Assembly: GCF_001697185.1 (NCBI RefSeq)
Contig: NZ_CP014224.1
Coordinates: 124,001-188,000 of the forward strand
Direction: 5' to 3'
Length of the DNA stretch: 64,000 nucleotides
Origin: Wenyingzhuangia fucanilytica
GTDB lineage: Bacteria; Bacteroidota; Bacteroidia; Flavobacteriales; Flavobacteriaceae
Shown: positions 1 to 7,710 of the stretch, piece after piece
Layout of the letters: each line of letters begins with the position of its first letter
Position numbering within the stretch: the first letter of the stretch is position 1
Notes under the pieces: model-generated
The model's input: the letters and a program-made list of their open reading frames with translations, nothing else
Databases searched by the model: none
What the model was told of the DNA's origin: nothing
Position numbers and translations under genes: made by a program

Positions 1-47
1 TAACATCAAATAACGTTTTTCTACTTTTTGTTGATTTTTTTGTATAC

Positions 48-677
48 CTAAATAGGAAAGCCTAGCATTTTTCCCATTCCAACTGTAAATAACCATCCAC
101 CGTAAATAATATGCTCAACACTTACCCATAACATAGACTTTGTTTTTTGATAGGTATGAGCAAAAAAATAGCCACCAATAAAGGTGATGAGCATTACCAA
201 AGGACTATTAAACATTAAATGTCCCAGAGAAAACACCAATGCATTTACCAGGTTAAATTTCCAAGAAGATTTAAAAAAGTGTTTGTATCGATAAAAGTAA
301 AATACTCTATAAATATATTCTTGTGGAATCACAGAAAATAAGGTGTACACAAAAATCATTTCTATCCATAAAATTGGTTTTGTAGTGATAGAAATAAACA
401 ATAAATCTTTGTTGGTTAACATGATGTATATCACTGAGGAGATGATGACACAAATTAAACGGATGGCGGTTGTTCTCCAAAAATAATGTGGTTTTAAAAC
501 TTTTCTTTTAGCGAATAGTTTTTTTCTGAGTTGATAACTGATATAAGAAATATAAATTACTACAAAAGGGATGCTGTATAGTTTGTAAACTAAAGAGATT
601 GAGGTGCTTAAAAAAAGCGGATATATTATAAAACAAATAACAAATTCAATGCTGTTTTTGGGAAGTGTTTTTTTCAT
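48..677 (-). CDS. CPBP-family intramembrane metalloprotease-like protein
   Basis: Predicted membrane protein of the CPBP (CAAX protease/Abi) superfamily, 209 residues, mostly hydrophobic with about six likely membrane segments. Visible superfamily motifs are QEYIYR at residues 119-124 (motif 1, usually EExxxR, with Gln at the first position), FSLGH at 149-153 (motif 2) and a conserved-type His at 189. The family cleaves membrane or prenylated substrates, but many bacterial members have no known substrate and none can be named here. The gene starts 3 bases after the stop of the upstream lipoprotein gene, so the two are probably co-transcribed. Family assignment is by motif only; activity is inference. 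Confidence 0.75.
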   Translation of the reverse strand: MKKTLPKNSIEFVICFIIYPLFLSTSISLVYKLYSIPFVVIYISYISYQLRKKLFAKRKVLKPHYFWRTTAIRLICVIISSVIYIMLTNKDLLFISITTKPILWIEMIFVYTLFSVIPQEYIYRVFYFYRYKHFFKSSWKFNLVNALVFSLGHLMFNSPLVMLITFIGGYFFAHTYQKTKSMLWVSVEHIIYGGWLFTVGMGKMLGFPI

Positions 678-680
678 CTG

Positions 681-1118
681 TTACCAAGGAATTATCCCTC
701 CACCTAATCGTTGGTTGTACTTTTGTTGGAAGTAAAGAAAATAGTTGTAAAGTAAGTAGTTTACCTCGTAGCCATATTTAATATTAGGGTCGTAGTCTAT
801 TCTTAAAGTGTATAAATCTGAATAATACTGACGAGGATTATTAACCCTAGCATTCCATTCTATAACATAGAGGTAGTTTTTGTTTTCTAAAAATTGAAGT
901 GAGTAAAATCCTCTTGATTTGGCTCTACTTGTTAACCATGATCTAAATCCAGGGTCTATAATAATTACCTCGTACTCTTCCTCTTCGTTTACAATTTTAA
1001 TAGTATCGGTTTCTGAGTGTAGGTTTTTATCAGTGTTTTTGTTTTTTGCTGAAGAACAATTGGTGATGCTAGCAATGATAAATATGGTAAAAAAGAAATT
1101 TAAAATAAAAGATTTCAT
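681..1118 (-). CDS. DUF6146-like lipoprotein
   Basis: Small predicted lipoprotein of 145 residues. The N-terminus is a hydrophobic signal ending in SITNC, which fits a lipobox with the acylated Cys at residue 21. The mature part begins with a polar, Glu-rich linker followed by a compact domain containing the segments IIIDPGF, YVIEWN and YDPNIKYG, a pattern I associate with the Bacteroidota family DUF6146. The role is unknown. It is the first gene of a probable two-gene unit with the CPBP-like protein, with 3 bases between them. The family call rests on recalled similarity and is less secure than the lipoprotein call. Confidence 0.7.
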   Translation of the reverse strand: MKSFILNFFFTIFIIASITNCSSAKNKNTDKNLHSETDTIKIVNEEEEYEVIIIDPGFRSWLTSRAKSRGFYSLQFLENKNYLYVIEWNARVNNPRQYYSDLYTLRIDYDPNIKYGYEVNYLLYNYFLYFQQKYNQRLGGGIIPW

Positions 1119-1150
1119 GGCAGAGGCATTTACATAAAGTTACAAAAAAA

Positions 1151-1186
1151 AAAGAGCTTCTTATTCAATTTGATAAGAAGCTCTTT
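1151..1186 (-). terminator. Intrinsic terminator of the M3 peptidase gene
   Basis: A 14-bp perfect inverted repeat (1151-1164 with 1173-1186) with an 8-base loop. Reading on the minus strand it is followed by a run of T, directly after the stop of the peptidase gene at 1205. The A/T runs on both sides could let it work in both directions. Confidence 0.8.
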
Positions 1187-1204
1187 TTTTAAATTAGATA
1201 TGTT

Positions 1205-3253
1205 TTACAACAATCCCGCTCTTTTTAGCAAAGCATTTGGAGTAGGTTCTTGCCCTCTAAATTGTTTATACAATTCCATAGGTTTTTGTGTTCCTCCTTG
1301 GCTTAGCACAAAGTCTTTAAATTTAGTGGCAGTTTCTTTGTTAAAAATTCCTGTTTCTTTAAAATATTCAAAAGCATCGGCATCTAATACTTCTGCCCAT
1401 TTGTAAGAATAATACCCAGCAGAATATCCTCCTTGAAAAATGTGAGAGAATGCGGTACTCATACAATTCTCTGAAACATCAGGGTATAGTTGCGTGCTTT
1501 TAAAAGCTTCATTTTCAAATTCTTTTACGTTTTTTATTACGTTGCCGCTGTCAAAACTATTCGGACTTAGTCCGTGCCATGCCATATCTAGAAGACCAAA
1601 ACTTAATTGTCTTAACGTTTGTAGACCTTCTAAAAAGTTAGAAGCTTTTTTGATTTTCTGAATCAATTCGTTAGGAATGATTTCTCCTGTTTTATAATGT
1701 TTGGCAAATAATTCCAAAGCTTCTTGTTCAAAACACCAGTTTTCCATAACCTGACTTGGTAGTTCTACAAAATCCCAAGAAACTGATGTTCCAGACAAAC
1801 TAGGATAGGTAGTGTTGGCTAACATTCCGTGTAAAGCGTGTCCAAATTCGTGAAACAAAGTAGTTACCTCGTTAAATGTTAATAAGCTAGGTTTGGTAGC
1901 GGTAGGTTTGGTAAAGTTACAAACTATAGAAATGTGTGGTCTAGAATTTTCACCATCCAAAATCCATTGACTTTTATAACCTGTTTTCCAAGCTCCATTT
2001 CTCTTTCCTGCTCTAGGATGAAAATCGGCATAATACACAGCAATAAAATCGCCATTTCCGTTGGTAACTTTATAAGTTTTAACGTCTTTGTGATACTTTT
2101 CTATATTGTGAACTTCTTCAAAACACAAATCGTATAAACGTTTAGCAATTTCAAAAGAACCGTTGATCACGTTTTCTAATTGAAAATAAGGTTTTAGAAT
2201 TTCTTCATCAAAATCGAATAATTCTTGTTTTAGTTTTTCACTGTAATAAGCACCATCCCATTTTTGAAAATCTTTAATTCCATCTTTTTTACGAGCAAAT
2301 TCTTTTAGCTGGTTAAATTGTTCAGTAGCTTTTGGTTTTGCTTTTTGTAAAAAGTCTTCTAAAAATTCAGTTACTTTTTCTGCCGATTCCGCCATGCGTT
2401 CTTCTAAAACAAAATGAGCATGAGTGTTATATCCTAATAACTGAGCGCGTTTGGCACGTAATTCAACTATTTTTAGAACAATTTTTTCGTTGTTGTTCTT
2501 GTTGCTTTGAAATCCTTTTTTACCAGCGGCAATAGCCATTTCTTTACGCAATTCTCTATTGTCTGCGTAAGTTAAAAATGGAATGTAGCTAGGAAAGTCT
2601 AAAGTAAATATCCAACCATCTTTGTTTTTGTCTTTGGCAGTTTGGGCAGCATCTTCTATAGCTCCTTCTGGTAAACCGCTTAAGTCCTCTTTGTTGGTAA
2701 TGTGTAACTCGTAGTTATGAGTTTCTGCCAATACATTTTCTCCAAAGGTTAAAGAAAGTTTAGATAATTCTTTATCTATTTTTCTTAATTCCTCTTTTTT
2801 ATCATCACTTAAATTGGCTCCGTTTCTAGAAAAACCTTTGTATTTTTTTTCTAGTAACATCAATTCTTCAGGAGTTAAATCTAAAGATTCTCGTTGCTTG
2901 TAAACTTCTTTAACACGTTTAAACAACTCTTCGTTTAAACTTACATCATTAGAAAACTCTGTTAAAATAGGAGAAACCTCTTGTGCAATTTTTTGCATTT
3001 CATCATTGGTTTCAGCAGAATTTAAGTTAAAAAATATTGAAGAAATTCTACTTAATTGATGACCAGAAAAATCTAAAGCTTTAATGGTGTTTTTAAAAGT
3101 AGGAGTTTCTGCATTGTTGGTAATATCATCAATTTCTTGTCTTGCCTGTTTAATGGCTTGCTCAAAGGCGGGTTTGTAATGCTCGTTTTTTATTTGTTCA
3201 AAAGGAGCAGTGTTATATGGCGTGTTAAATTCTTGTAATAATGGGTTGTTCAT
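1205..3253 (-). CDS. dcp: M3-family zinc metallopeptidase (peptidyl-dipeptidase Dcp/oligopeptidase A type)
   Basis: Cytoplasmic thimet-type zinc peptidase that trims peptides. The zinc-binding HEFGHALHG motif of family M3 lies around residue 465, and the C-terminal part has the typical FSHIFQGGYSAGYYSY segment of the Dcp/OpdA group. Length is 682 residues, normal for the family. An in-frame ATG 57 bases further upstream would add 19 residues rich in unusual sequence. I prefer the ATG at 3253 because MNNPLLQEFNTPY is the typical family N-terminus. No signal peptide is seen. It stands divergently from the trp operon and has its own terminator. Dcp and oligopeptidase A are hard to separate by reading alone. 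Confidence 0.9.
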   Translation of the reverse strand: MNNPLLQEFNTPYNTAPFEQIKNEHYKPAFEQAIKQARQEIDDITNNAETPTFKNTIKALDFSGHQLSRISSIFFNLNSAETNDEMQKIAQEVSPILTEFSNDVSLNEELFKRVKEVYKQRESLDLTPEELMLLEKKYKGFSRNGANLSDDKKEELRKIDKELSKLSLTFGENVLAETHNYELHITNKEDLSGLPEGAIEDAAQTAKDKNKDGWIFTLDFPSYIPFLTYADNRELRKEMAIAAGKKGFQSNKNNNEKIVLKIVELRAKRAQLLGYNTHAHFVLEERMAESAEKVTEFLEDFLQKAKPKATEQFNQLKEFARKKDGIKDFQKWDGAYYSEKLKQELFDFDEEILKPYFQLENVINGSFEIAKRLYDLCFEEVHNIEKYHKDVKTYKVTNGNGDFIAVYYADFHPRAGKRNGAWKTGYKSQWILDGENSRPHISIVCNFTKPTATKPSLLTFNEVTTLFHEFGHALHGMLANTTYPSLSGTSVSWDFVELPSQVMENWCFEQEALELFAKHYKTGEIIPNELIQKIKKASNFLEGLQTLRQLSFGLLDMAWHGLSPNSFDSGNVIKNVKEFENEAFKSTQLYPDVSENCMSTAFSHIFQGGYSAGYYSYKWAEVLDADAFEYFKETGIFNKETATKFKDFVLSQGGTQKPMELYKQFRGQEPTPNALLKRAGLL

Positions 3254-3451
3254 AATGATATTAAACCTTTTGAGTTGATGAGTACAATTTGTATTTATAA
3301 ATAAAAACAAATTACTTGATTAAATAGCAGAAAGACAAAAAACAACAACTTAAAATATAAGTTGGCTTCTTAATTTTTAGCAAGCAAATATAGTTAAATA
3401 GGAGTGTGTGTAGAGTCTTAAAGGATAAGGTAAATTTTAGAACTCAAATAA

Positions 3452-3482
3452 TTTGGTTTATTAAAAATGAATGTTAAATTTG
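3452..3482 (+). promoter_or_regulatory. Promoter of the trp operon
   Basis: TTTG at 3452-3455 and TAAATTTG at 3475-3482, with a 19-base spacer, fit the Bacteroidota sigma-A consensus TTTG-N17..23-TAnnTTTG. Transcription would start about 4-6 bases downstream, at about 3486-3488, which coincides with the ATG of the Trp-rich leader peptide at 3488. Confidence 0.7.
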
Positions 3483-3487
3483 TGCTA

Positions 3488-3535
3488 ATGAAAATGATTA
3501 CAAAAAATACTTGGTGGTGGTACACTCTTAATTAA
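3488..3535 (+). CDS. trpL: trp operon leader peptide with three consecutive Trp codons
   Basis: A 15-codon reading frame, MKMITKNTWWWYTLN then TAA, lies between the trp promoter and trpE. Three tandem TGG codons at 3512-3520 are the hallmark of a leader peptide that senses charged tRNA-Trp. The stop codon lies inside the first of three overlapping RNA hairpins, as in classical enteric attenuators. No Shine-Dalgarno sequence is possible, because the predicted transcription start is within a few bases of the ATG, so the peptide would be read from a leaderless or nearly leaderless mRNA. The gene is too short for ordinary gene finders. The call is based on sequence alone. Confidence 0.8.
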   Translation: MKMITKNTWWWYTLN

Positions 3536-3608
3536 TTAAGCGTGAGTATCAATGTGTATTTTATTAAAATAAATATATAAAGGCTTATCTCACGATAAGC
3601 CTTTTTTT
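3523..3608 (+). promoter_or_regulatory. Ribosome-mediated transcription attenuator of the trp operon
   Basis: Three mutually exclusive pairings are visible. The pause hairpin 1:2 pairs 3523-3531 with 3536-3544 (CTTAA/TTAAG plus CAC/GTG around one mismatch). The antiterminator 2:3 pairs CGTGAG at 3541-3546 with CTCACG at 3589-3594, extended by two pairs across a bulge. The terminator 3:4 is the hairpin at 3579-3604. A ribosome stalled on the Trp codons at 3512-3520 would cover the left arm of 1:2, free CGTGAG and disrupt the terminator. A ribosome reaching the stop at 3533-3535 would mask region 2 and allow termination. The mechanism is inferred from this geometry. Confidence 0.75.
3579..3608 (+). 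terminator. Attenuator terminator upstream of trpE
   Basis: An 11-bp perfect stem (3579-3589 with 3594-3604) with a 4-base loop, followed by an unbroken run of seven T at 3602-3608, ends 15 bases before the trpE start codon. Its position between promoter and first structural gene makes it a conditional terminator. Confidence 0.85.
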
Positions 3609-3622
3609 ATAGCATATAACGT

Positions 3623-5017
3623 ATGAAAAAATTACAATTTAAGACCGTTATTAAAGAACAAATGGCTGATACGGTAACTCCTGTATCACTTTATTTAAGA
3701 TTTAGAGATCGTTTTGCAAACACTGTGTTGTTAGAGGGGTCAGACTATCATTCTAAAGAAGATAGTTATTCTTTTATGGGAATAGATCCTTTGGTTCATA
3801 TCAAAGTTGAAAAAGATGCTTTAAATTTATCTTATAGAGATGAATTATTAACAAGTGCTCCATTACAAAGAAATTTTCATGAAATTTTTCAGCACTATAG
3901 CGATTTAATTCAGACAGATTGTGATCCAAAACACAAAGCTTATAATGGTTTGTATGGATATACTACTTTTGATGCGGTTCAGTATTTTGAAAACATAAAG
4001 TTAAATGCTAAGCAAGCAGAGTCTGCCATTCCTTTTTTACACTATAGTTTTTTTAGATATGTAATTGCAATCAACCATTTTAATGATGAAATGGTGGTTA
4101 TAGAAAATGTGCCAGAAGGAGAGGAGTCTAATATTGATGAAATCATTTCAATCATTAACAATCCAACATATCAAACACAAAGTTTTTCTTATGATGCAGA
4201 TAGCGAAACATCAAGCTGTACAGATGAAGAATTTAAAGAATATGTAAGAAAAGGAAAAGCACACTGTAAGCGTGGAGATGTTTTTCAAATTGTATTGTCT
4301 AGACAATTCCAACAAAAATATAAGGGTGATGATTTTAACTTGTACAGAGCTTTACGTTCTATCAACCCATCTCCTTATTTATTCTATTTTGATTATGGTA
4401 GTTTCCGTTTAATGGGGTCGTCACCAGAAGCACAAATTAAAGTGCAAAATGGAACAGCAACCATTAATCCAATTGCAGGAACGTTTAGAAGAACAGGAAA
4501 TGTAAGAGAAGATCATATTTTAGGAGAAAAATTATCAAACGATAAAAAAGAAACTGCAGAACACGTAATGTTGGTTGATTTGGCTCGTAATGATTTAAGT
4601 AAACATGCCGATAATGTTACGGTTGAAGTATTTAAAGAAGTACAGTATTTTAGCCATGTAATTCACTTAGTGTCTACTGTAGAAGGACAAATAAAAGGAA
4701 ATCCTTTAAAAATTGTAGGAGATACTTTTCCTGCAGGAACTTTAAGTGGGGCTCCAAAGTACAAAGCCATGCAGTTGATTGATACATACGAATCTCAAAG
4801 TAGAGGTTTTTATGGTGGAGCAGTAGGGGTTATTGGTTTGTCTGGTGATGTAAATTTAGCCATTGCTATTAGATCATTTGTTAGTAAAAATAACACGTTG
4901 TACTACCAAGCTGGAGCAGGAGTTGTAATAAATTCTACCGAAGAAGGAGAGCTACAAGAAGTAAATAATAAATTAGCAGCACTAAAGAAAGCTTTGGTGA
5001 TGGCAGAGAAAATATAA
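3623..5017 (+). CDS. trpE: Anthranilate synthase component I
   Basis: Converts chorismate and ammonia or glutamine to anthranilate, the first committed step of tryptophan synthesis, together with TrpG. 464 residues with the N-terminal TrpE domain and a C-terminal chorismate-binding domain; typical segments are PFAGTLSGAPK-like (FPAGTLSGAPK), AGAGVV and the conserved NPIAGTFRRTG region. The N-terminal tryptophan feedback motif, normally LLES, reads LLEG at 36-39, so feedback inhibition may be altered. It is the first structural gene after the attenuator. The partner TrpG follows after an 88-base gap that contains a dispersed repeat. It could also serve as PabB, but the operon context fixes the call. 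Confidence 0.96.
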   Translation: MKKLQFKTVIKEQMADTVTPVSLYLRFRDRFANTVLLEGSDYHSKEDSYSFMGIDPLVHIKVEKDALNLSYRDELLTSAPLQRNFHEIFQHYSDLIQTDCDPKHKAYNGLYGYTTFDAVQYFENIKLNAKQAESAIPFLHYSFFRYVIAINHFNDEMVVIENVPEGEESNIDEIISIINNPTYQTQSFSYDADSETSSCTDEEFKEYVRKGKAHCKRGDVFQIVLSRQFQQKYKGDDFNLYRALRSINPSPYLFYFDYGSFRLMGSSPEAQIKVQNGTATINPIAGTFRRTGNVREDHILGEKLSNDKKETAEHVMLVDLARNDLSKHADNVTVEVFKEVQYFSHVIHLVSTVEGQIKGNPLKIVGDTFPAGTLSGAPKYKAMQLIDTYESQSRGFYGGAVGVIGLSGDVNLAIAIRSFVSKNNTLYYQAGAGVVINSTEEGELQEVNNKLAALKKALVMAEKI

Positions 5018-5039
5018 ATTAGTATTGAGTAAAAAGGAC

Positions 5040-5098
5040 AAAGTACAAAGTTAGCGTTGCTACGGTACTTAATACTTAATACTCAGTACTCAGTACTA
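5040..5098 (+). repeat. TACT-rich dispersed element, copy 1
   Basis: A 59-base element that matches 7645-7703 at 55 of 59 positions. It is built from repeated AGTACT/TACTTAATACT words and can fold through AAGTAC and GTACTT arms. It ends 7 bases before the trpG start codon. The second copy ends 7 bases before the trpF start codon. Confidence 0.85.
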
Positions 5099-5105
5099 AA
5101 AGAAT

Positions 5106-5699
5106 ATGAAAATATTAATATTAGATAACTACGATTCTTTTACCTATAACTTAGTTCATATGGTAGAAGAAATTACAGGAGAAACACCAGATGTTTTTAG
5201 AAATGATGAAATTCCACTAGAAGTAGTGGGAGATTATGATTTAATTATGTTGTCTCCAGGGCCAGGAGTTCCTGATGAAGCAGGGATTCTAAAAGAAGTT
5301 ATAGCAGAGTATGCAGGAAAGAAGCCTATTTTTGGAGTTTGTTTAGGGTTACAAGCTATTACAGAAGTGTTCGGTGGGAAAATTATCAATATGGATGATG
5401 TTTTCCATGGTGTAGCTACAGAAATGAAAGTAGTAGATGAAGACGCTTTAATCTTTAAGAAAATACCAACATTATTTACGGCAGCTCGTTATCATTCTTG
5501 GATTGCTGATGCAGCAACAATGCCTAAAGATTTAAAAATTACTTGTATTGATGAAGATGGTGGAGTAATGGCTATTCAACATAAAAAATTCAACATCAGT
5601 GCGGTTCAATTTCATCCAGAGTCTATCTTAACTCCTGATGGTGAAGTAATGGTTAGAGAATTTATTGAGAATGTAAAAAAAGGAATGAGTAGCAAGTAG
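5106..5699 (+). CDS. trpG: Anthranilate synthase component II (glutamine amidotransferase)
   Basis: Supplies ammonia from glutamine to TrpE. A class I glutamine amidotransferase of 197 residues with the nucleophile Cys79 in GVCLGLQA, the oxyanion region SPGPG at 50-54 and the catalytic pair His170/Glu172 in QFHPES. Length and motifs are complete for the stand-alone TrpG/PabA family. Placement between trpE and trpD argues for a main role in tryptophan synthesis, although in many bacteria the same subunit also serves PabB in folate synthesis. The RBS is weak, as expected for this phylum, and the upstream bases belong to a repeat element. Confidence 0.95.
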   Translation: MKILILDNYDSFTYNLVHMVEEITGETPDVFRNDEIPLEVVGDYDLIMLSPGPGVPDEAGILKEVIAEYAGKKPIFGVCLGLQAITEVFGGKIINMDDVFHGVATEMKVVDEDALIFKKIPTLFTAARYHSWIADAATMPKDLKITCIDEDGGVMAIQHKKFNISAVQFHPESILTPDGEVMVREFIENVKKGMSSK

Positions 5700-5755
5700 T
5701 AAACTTAACAGATTAGTTTTAACAATTTGCTATTTAGAGATCCAATACCAAAAAA

Positions 5756-6745
5756 ATGAAGAAATTATTAGCGAGATTATTTGAGTACGAACATTTAAGT
5801 CAACAAGAAGCTAAAGAGGCGTTGATAAAGATTGCCAATGGTGATTGTAATCACTCACAAATAGCATCATTTGTAACTGTGTTTTTAATGAGGCCTATTA
5901 CCGTAGCAGAACTTTCCGGATTTAGAGAAGCTTTGTTAGAATTGGCGTTAAAAATTGATTTATCTGAGTTCAACACAATAGATTTATGCGGTACGGGTGG
6001 TGATGGAAAAAACACGTTTAATATTTCTACATTAACCTCTTTTATAGTTGCAGGAACAGGAAACAAAGTAGCTAAACATGGTAATTACGGTGTTTCTTCG
6101 GCTTCTGGTTCTTCAAATATGTTAGAGCATTTAGGGTATAAGTTTACCAATAATGAGAGTGTTCTTAAAAATCAAATAGACAAAGCAAATATCTGTTTTT
6201 TACACGCACCTCTATTTCATCCTGCTATGGCGGCCGTTGGACCTGTTAGAAAGGAATTAGGAATGAAAACCTTCTTTAATATGCTAGGGCCTTTGGTAAA
6301 TCCAAGTATGCCACAAAATCAAATGGTTGGGGTTTTTAATCTATATGTAGGAAGATTGTATAAAGAAGTGTTGAGTAAAACCTCTGAAAATTTTGCTGTA
6401 GTACATGCCTTAGATGGGTATGATGAAATTTCTTTAACAGGAAATTTTAAAATGTATACTAAAGAAAAAGAACAGATTATTAAGCCTTATGAAATCGGAA
6501 TGGATATTATTAAACCTTCTGATATTTTTGGAGGAAATAGTGTTCCAGAAGCTGCAGAAATTTTCACTTCAATTTTAGATGGAAATGGAACCGATGCACA
6601 AAACAATGTAGTGTTAACAAATGCCGCTTATGCATTAATGACTTTTGATAAAACCAAAACATTTAAAGAGGCTTTTGCTCAAGCCAAAGATTCTTTAATG
6701 GGAGGTAAAGCAAAACAAAGTTTAAAAGTATTAATTAACAATTAA
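5756..6745 (+). CDS. trpD: Anthranilate phosphoribosyltransferase
   Basis: Transfers phosphoribose from PRPP to anthranilate. 329 residues, the usual size. The PRPP-binding motif GTGGDGKNTFNIS lies near residue 80, followed by KHGNYGVSSASGSSN, and the C-terminal half has the typical GPLVNP segment. The fold is the nucleoside phosphorylase-like family with an N-terminal helical domain. It stands third in the operon, 56 bases after trpG, and is followed by a repeat-filled gap before trpC. Nothing appears truncated. Confidence 0.96.
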   Translation: MKKLLARLFEYEHLSQQEAKEALIKIANGDCNHSQIASFVTVFLMRPITVAELSGFREALLELALKIDLSEFNTIDLCGTGGDGKNTFNISTLTSFIVAGTGNKVAKHGNYGVSSASGSSNMLEHLGYKFTNNESVLKNQIDKANICFLHAPLFHPAMAAVGPVRKELGMKTFFNMLGPLVNPSMPQNQMVGVFNLYVGRLYKEVLSKTSENFAVVHALDGYDEISLTGNFKMYTKEKEQIIKPYEIGMDIIKPSDIFGGNSVPEAAEIFTSILDGNGTDAQNNVVLTNAAYALMTFDKTKTFKEAFAQAKDSLMGGKAKQSLKVLINN

Positions 6746-6840
6746 CAGAGAACAATTGACAATGAGATGATTGACAATAAAAAATGTAAAGGCATAAAAT
6801 AATTGTTAATTGTACATTGCTCATCGCTAATTGATAAAGT
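6746..6840 (+). repeat. AATTGTTAATTG-type dispersed inverted-repeat element in the trpD-trpC gap
   Basis: The gap is filled with short ACAATTGACAATGAG-like words on the left and their approximate reverse complements (ATTGTTAATTGTACATTGCTCAT region, from about 6803) on the right, forming a long imperfect hairpin that ends at the trpC start codon. A related element fills the atpD-atpC gap at 21061-21155. Confidence 0.7.
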
Positions 6841-7623
6841 ATGACAATTTTAGAAAAAATAATCGCACATAAAAAAAAGGAAGTAGCTAAAATAAAAAGT
6901 GAAGTTCCTGTTCAAAAATTGGTAGAAAGTCCAAATTTTAAAAGAACACCACTTTCATTAAAAAGATCTTTGTTAGAGGTGGGGTCAACTGGAATTATAG
7001 CTGAGTTTAAAAGACAATCACCATCTAAAGGAATTATTAATGATAAGGCCGATATTTTAGAAGTAACCAATGGTTATTTAGATGCCAATGTTGCTGCACA
7101 ATCTATTTTAACAGATACTCATTTTTTTGGTGGGACTATGGTAGATTTAATGAAAGCACGAAGCATTAACGAAGTAAAACCAATCCTTAGAAAAGACTTT
7201 ATTGTTGATGGTTTTCAAATTGTAGAAGCCAAAGCGATTGGTGCTGATGTTATTTTGTTAATAGCGGCATGTTTAACCAAAGAAGAGTTAAAAAATTACG
7301 GTCAGTTAGCAACTGATTTAGGAATGGATGTGTTGTATGAAATTCATACTCAAGAGGAGCTTGATAAAATTGATGCTCACGATAAAATCATTGGAATTAA
7401 CAACAGAAACTTAAACACGTTTAAGGTAGATTTAGAGCATTCTATAGAATTAGCTTCTAAAATTCCAGATAGCTGTATCAAAGTTTCTGAAAGTGGAATT
7501 AGCGATCCTAAAATTATTATGGGATTAAAACAATATGGTTTTCAAGGATTTTTAATTGGTGAAAACTTTATGAAAACAGATAATCCAGGACAAGCTTGTA
7601 AAGAGTTTGTAGGGCAATTGTAA
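6841..7623 (+). CDS. trpC: Indole-3-glycerol phosphate synthase
   Basis: Closes the indole ring from carboxyphenylamino-deoxyribulose phosphate. A TIM barrel of 260 residues. Conserved segments include IAEFKRQSPSKG (active-site Lys and phosphate loop), LRKDFI, GINNRNL and SESGI, in the expected order. It is separate from TrpF here, not fused as in E. coli. The start codon directly abuts the upstream repeat element and the next gene follows after an 87-base gap with a second TACT-rich element. Confidence 0.96.
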   Translation: MTILEKIIAHKKKEVAKIKSEVPVQKLVESPNFKRTPLSLKRSLLEVGSTGIIAEFKRQSPSKGIINDKADILEVTNGYLDANVAAQSILTDTHFFGGTMVDLMKARSINEVKPILRKDFIVDGFQIVEAKAIGADVILLIAACLTKEELKNYGQLATDLGMDVLYEIHTQEELDKIDAHDKIIGINNRNLNTFKVDLEHSIELASKIPDSCIKVSESGISDPKIIMGLKQYGFQGFLIGENFMKTDNPGQACKEFVGQL

Positions 7624-7644
7624 AATAGTACAAAGTAGTAGTAA

Positions 7645-7703
7645 AAAGTACAAAGATAGCATTGCTACGGTACTTTATACTTAATACTCTGTACTCAGTA
7701 CTA
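7645..7703 (+). repeat. TACT-rich dispersed element, copy 2
   Basis: Second copy of the element at 5040-5098, 55 of 59 bases identical. It ends 7 bases before the trpF start codon, the same distance as copy 1 from trpG, so position as well as sequence is conserved. Confidence 0.85.
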
Positions 7704-7710
7704 GAAAAAA

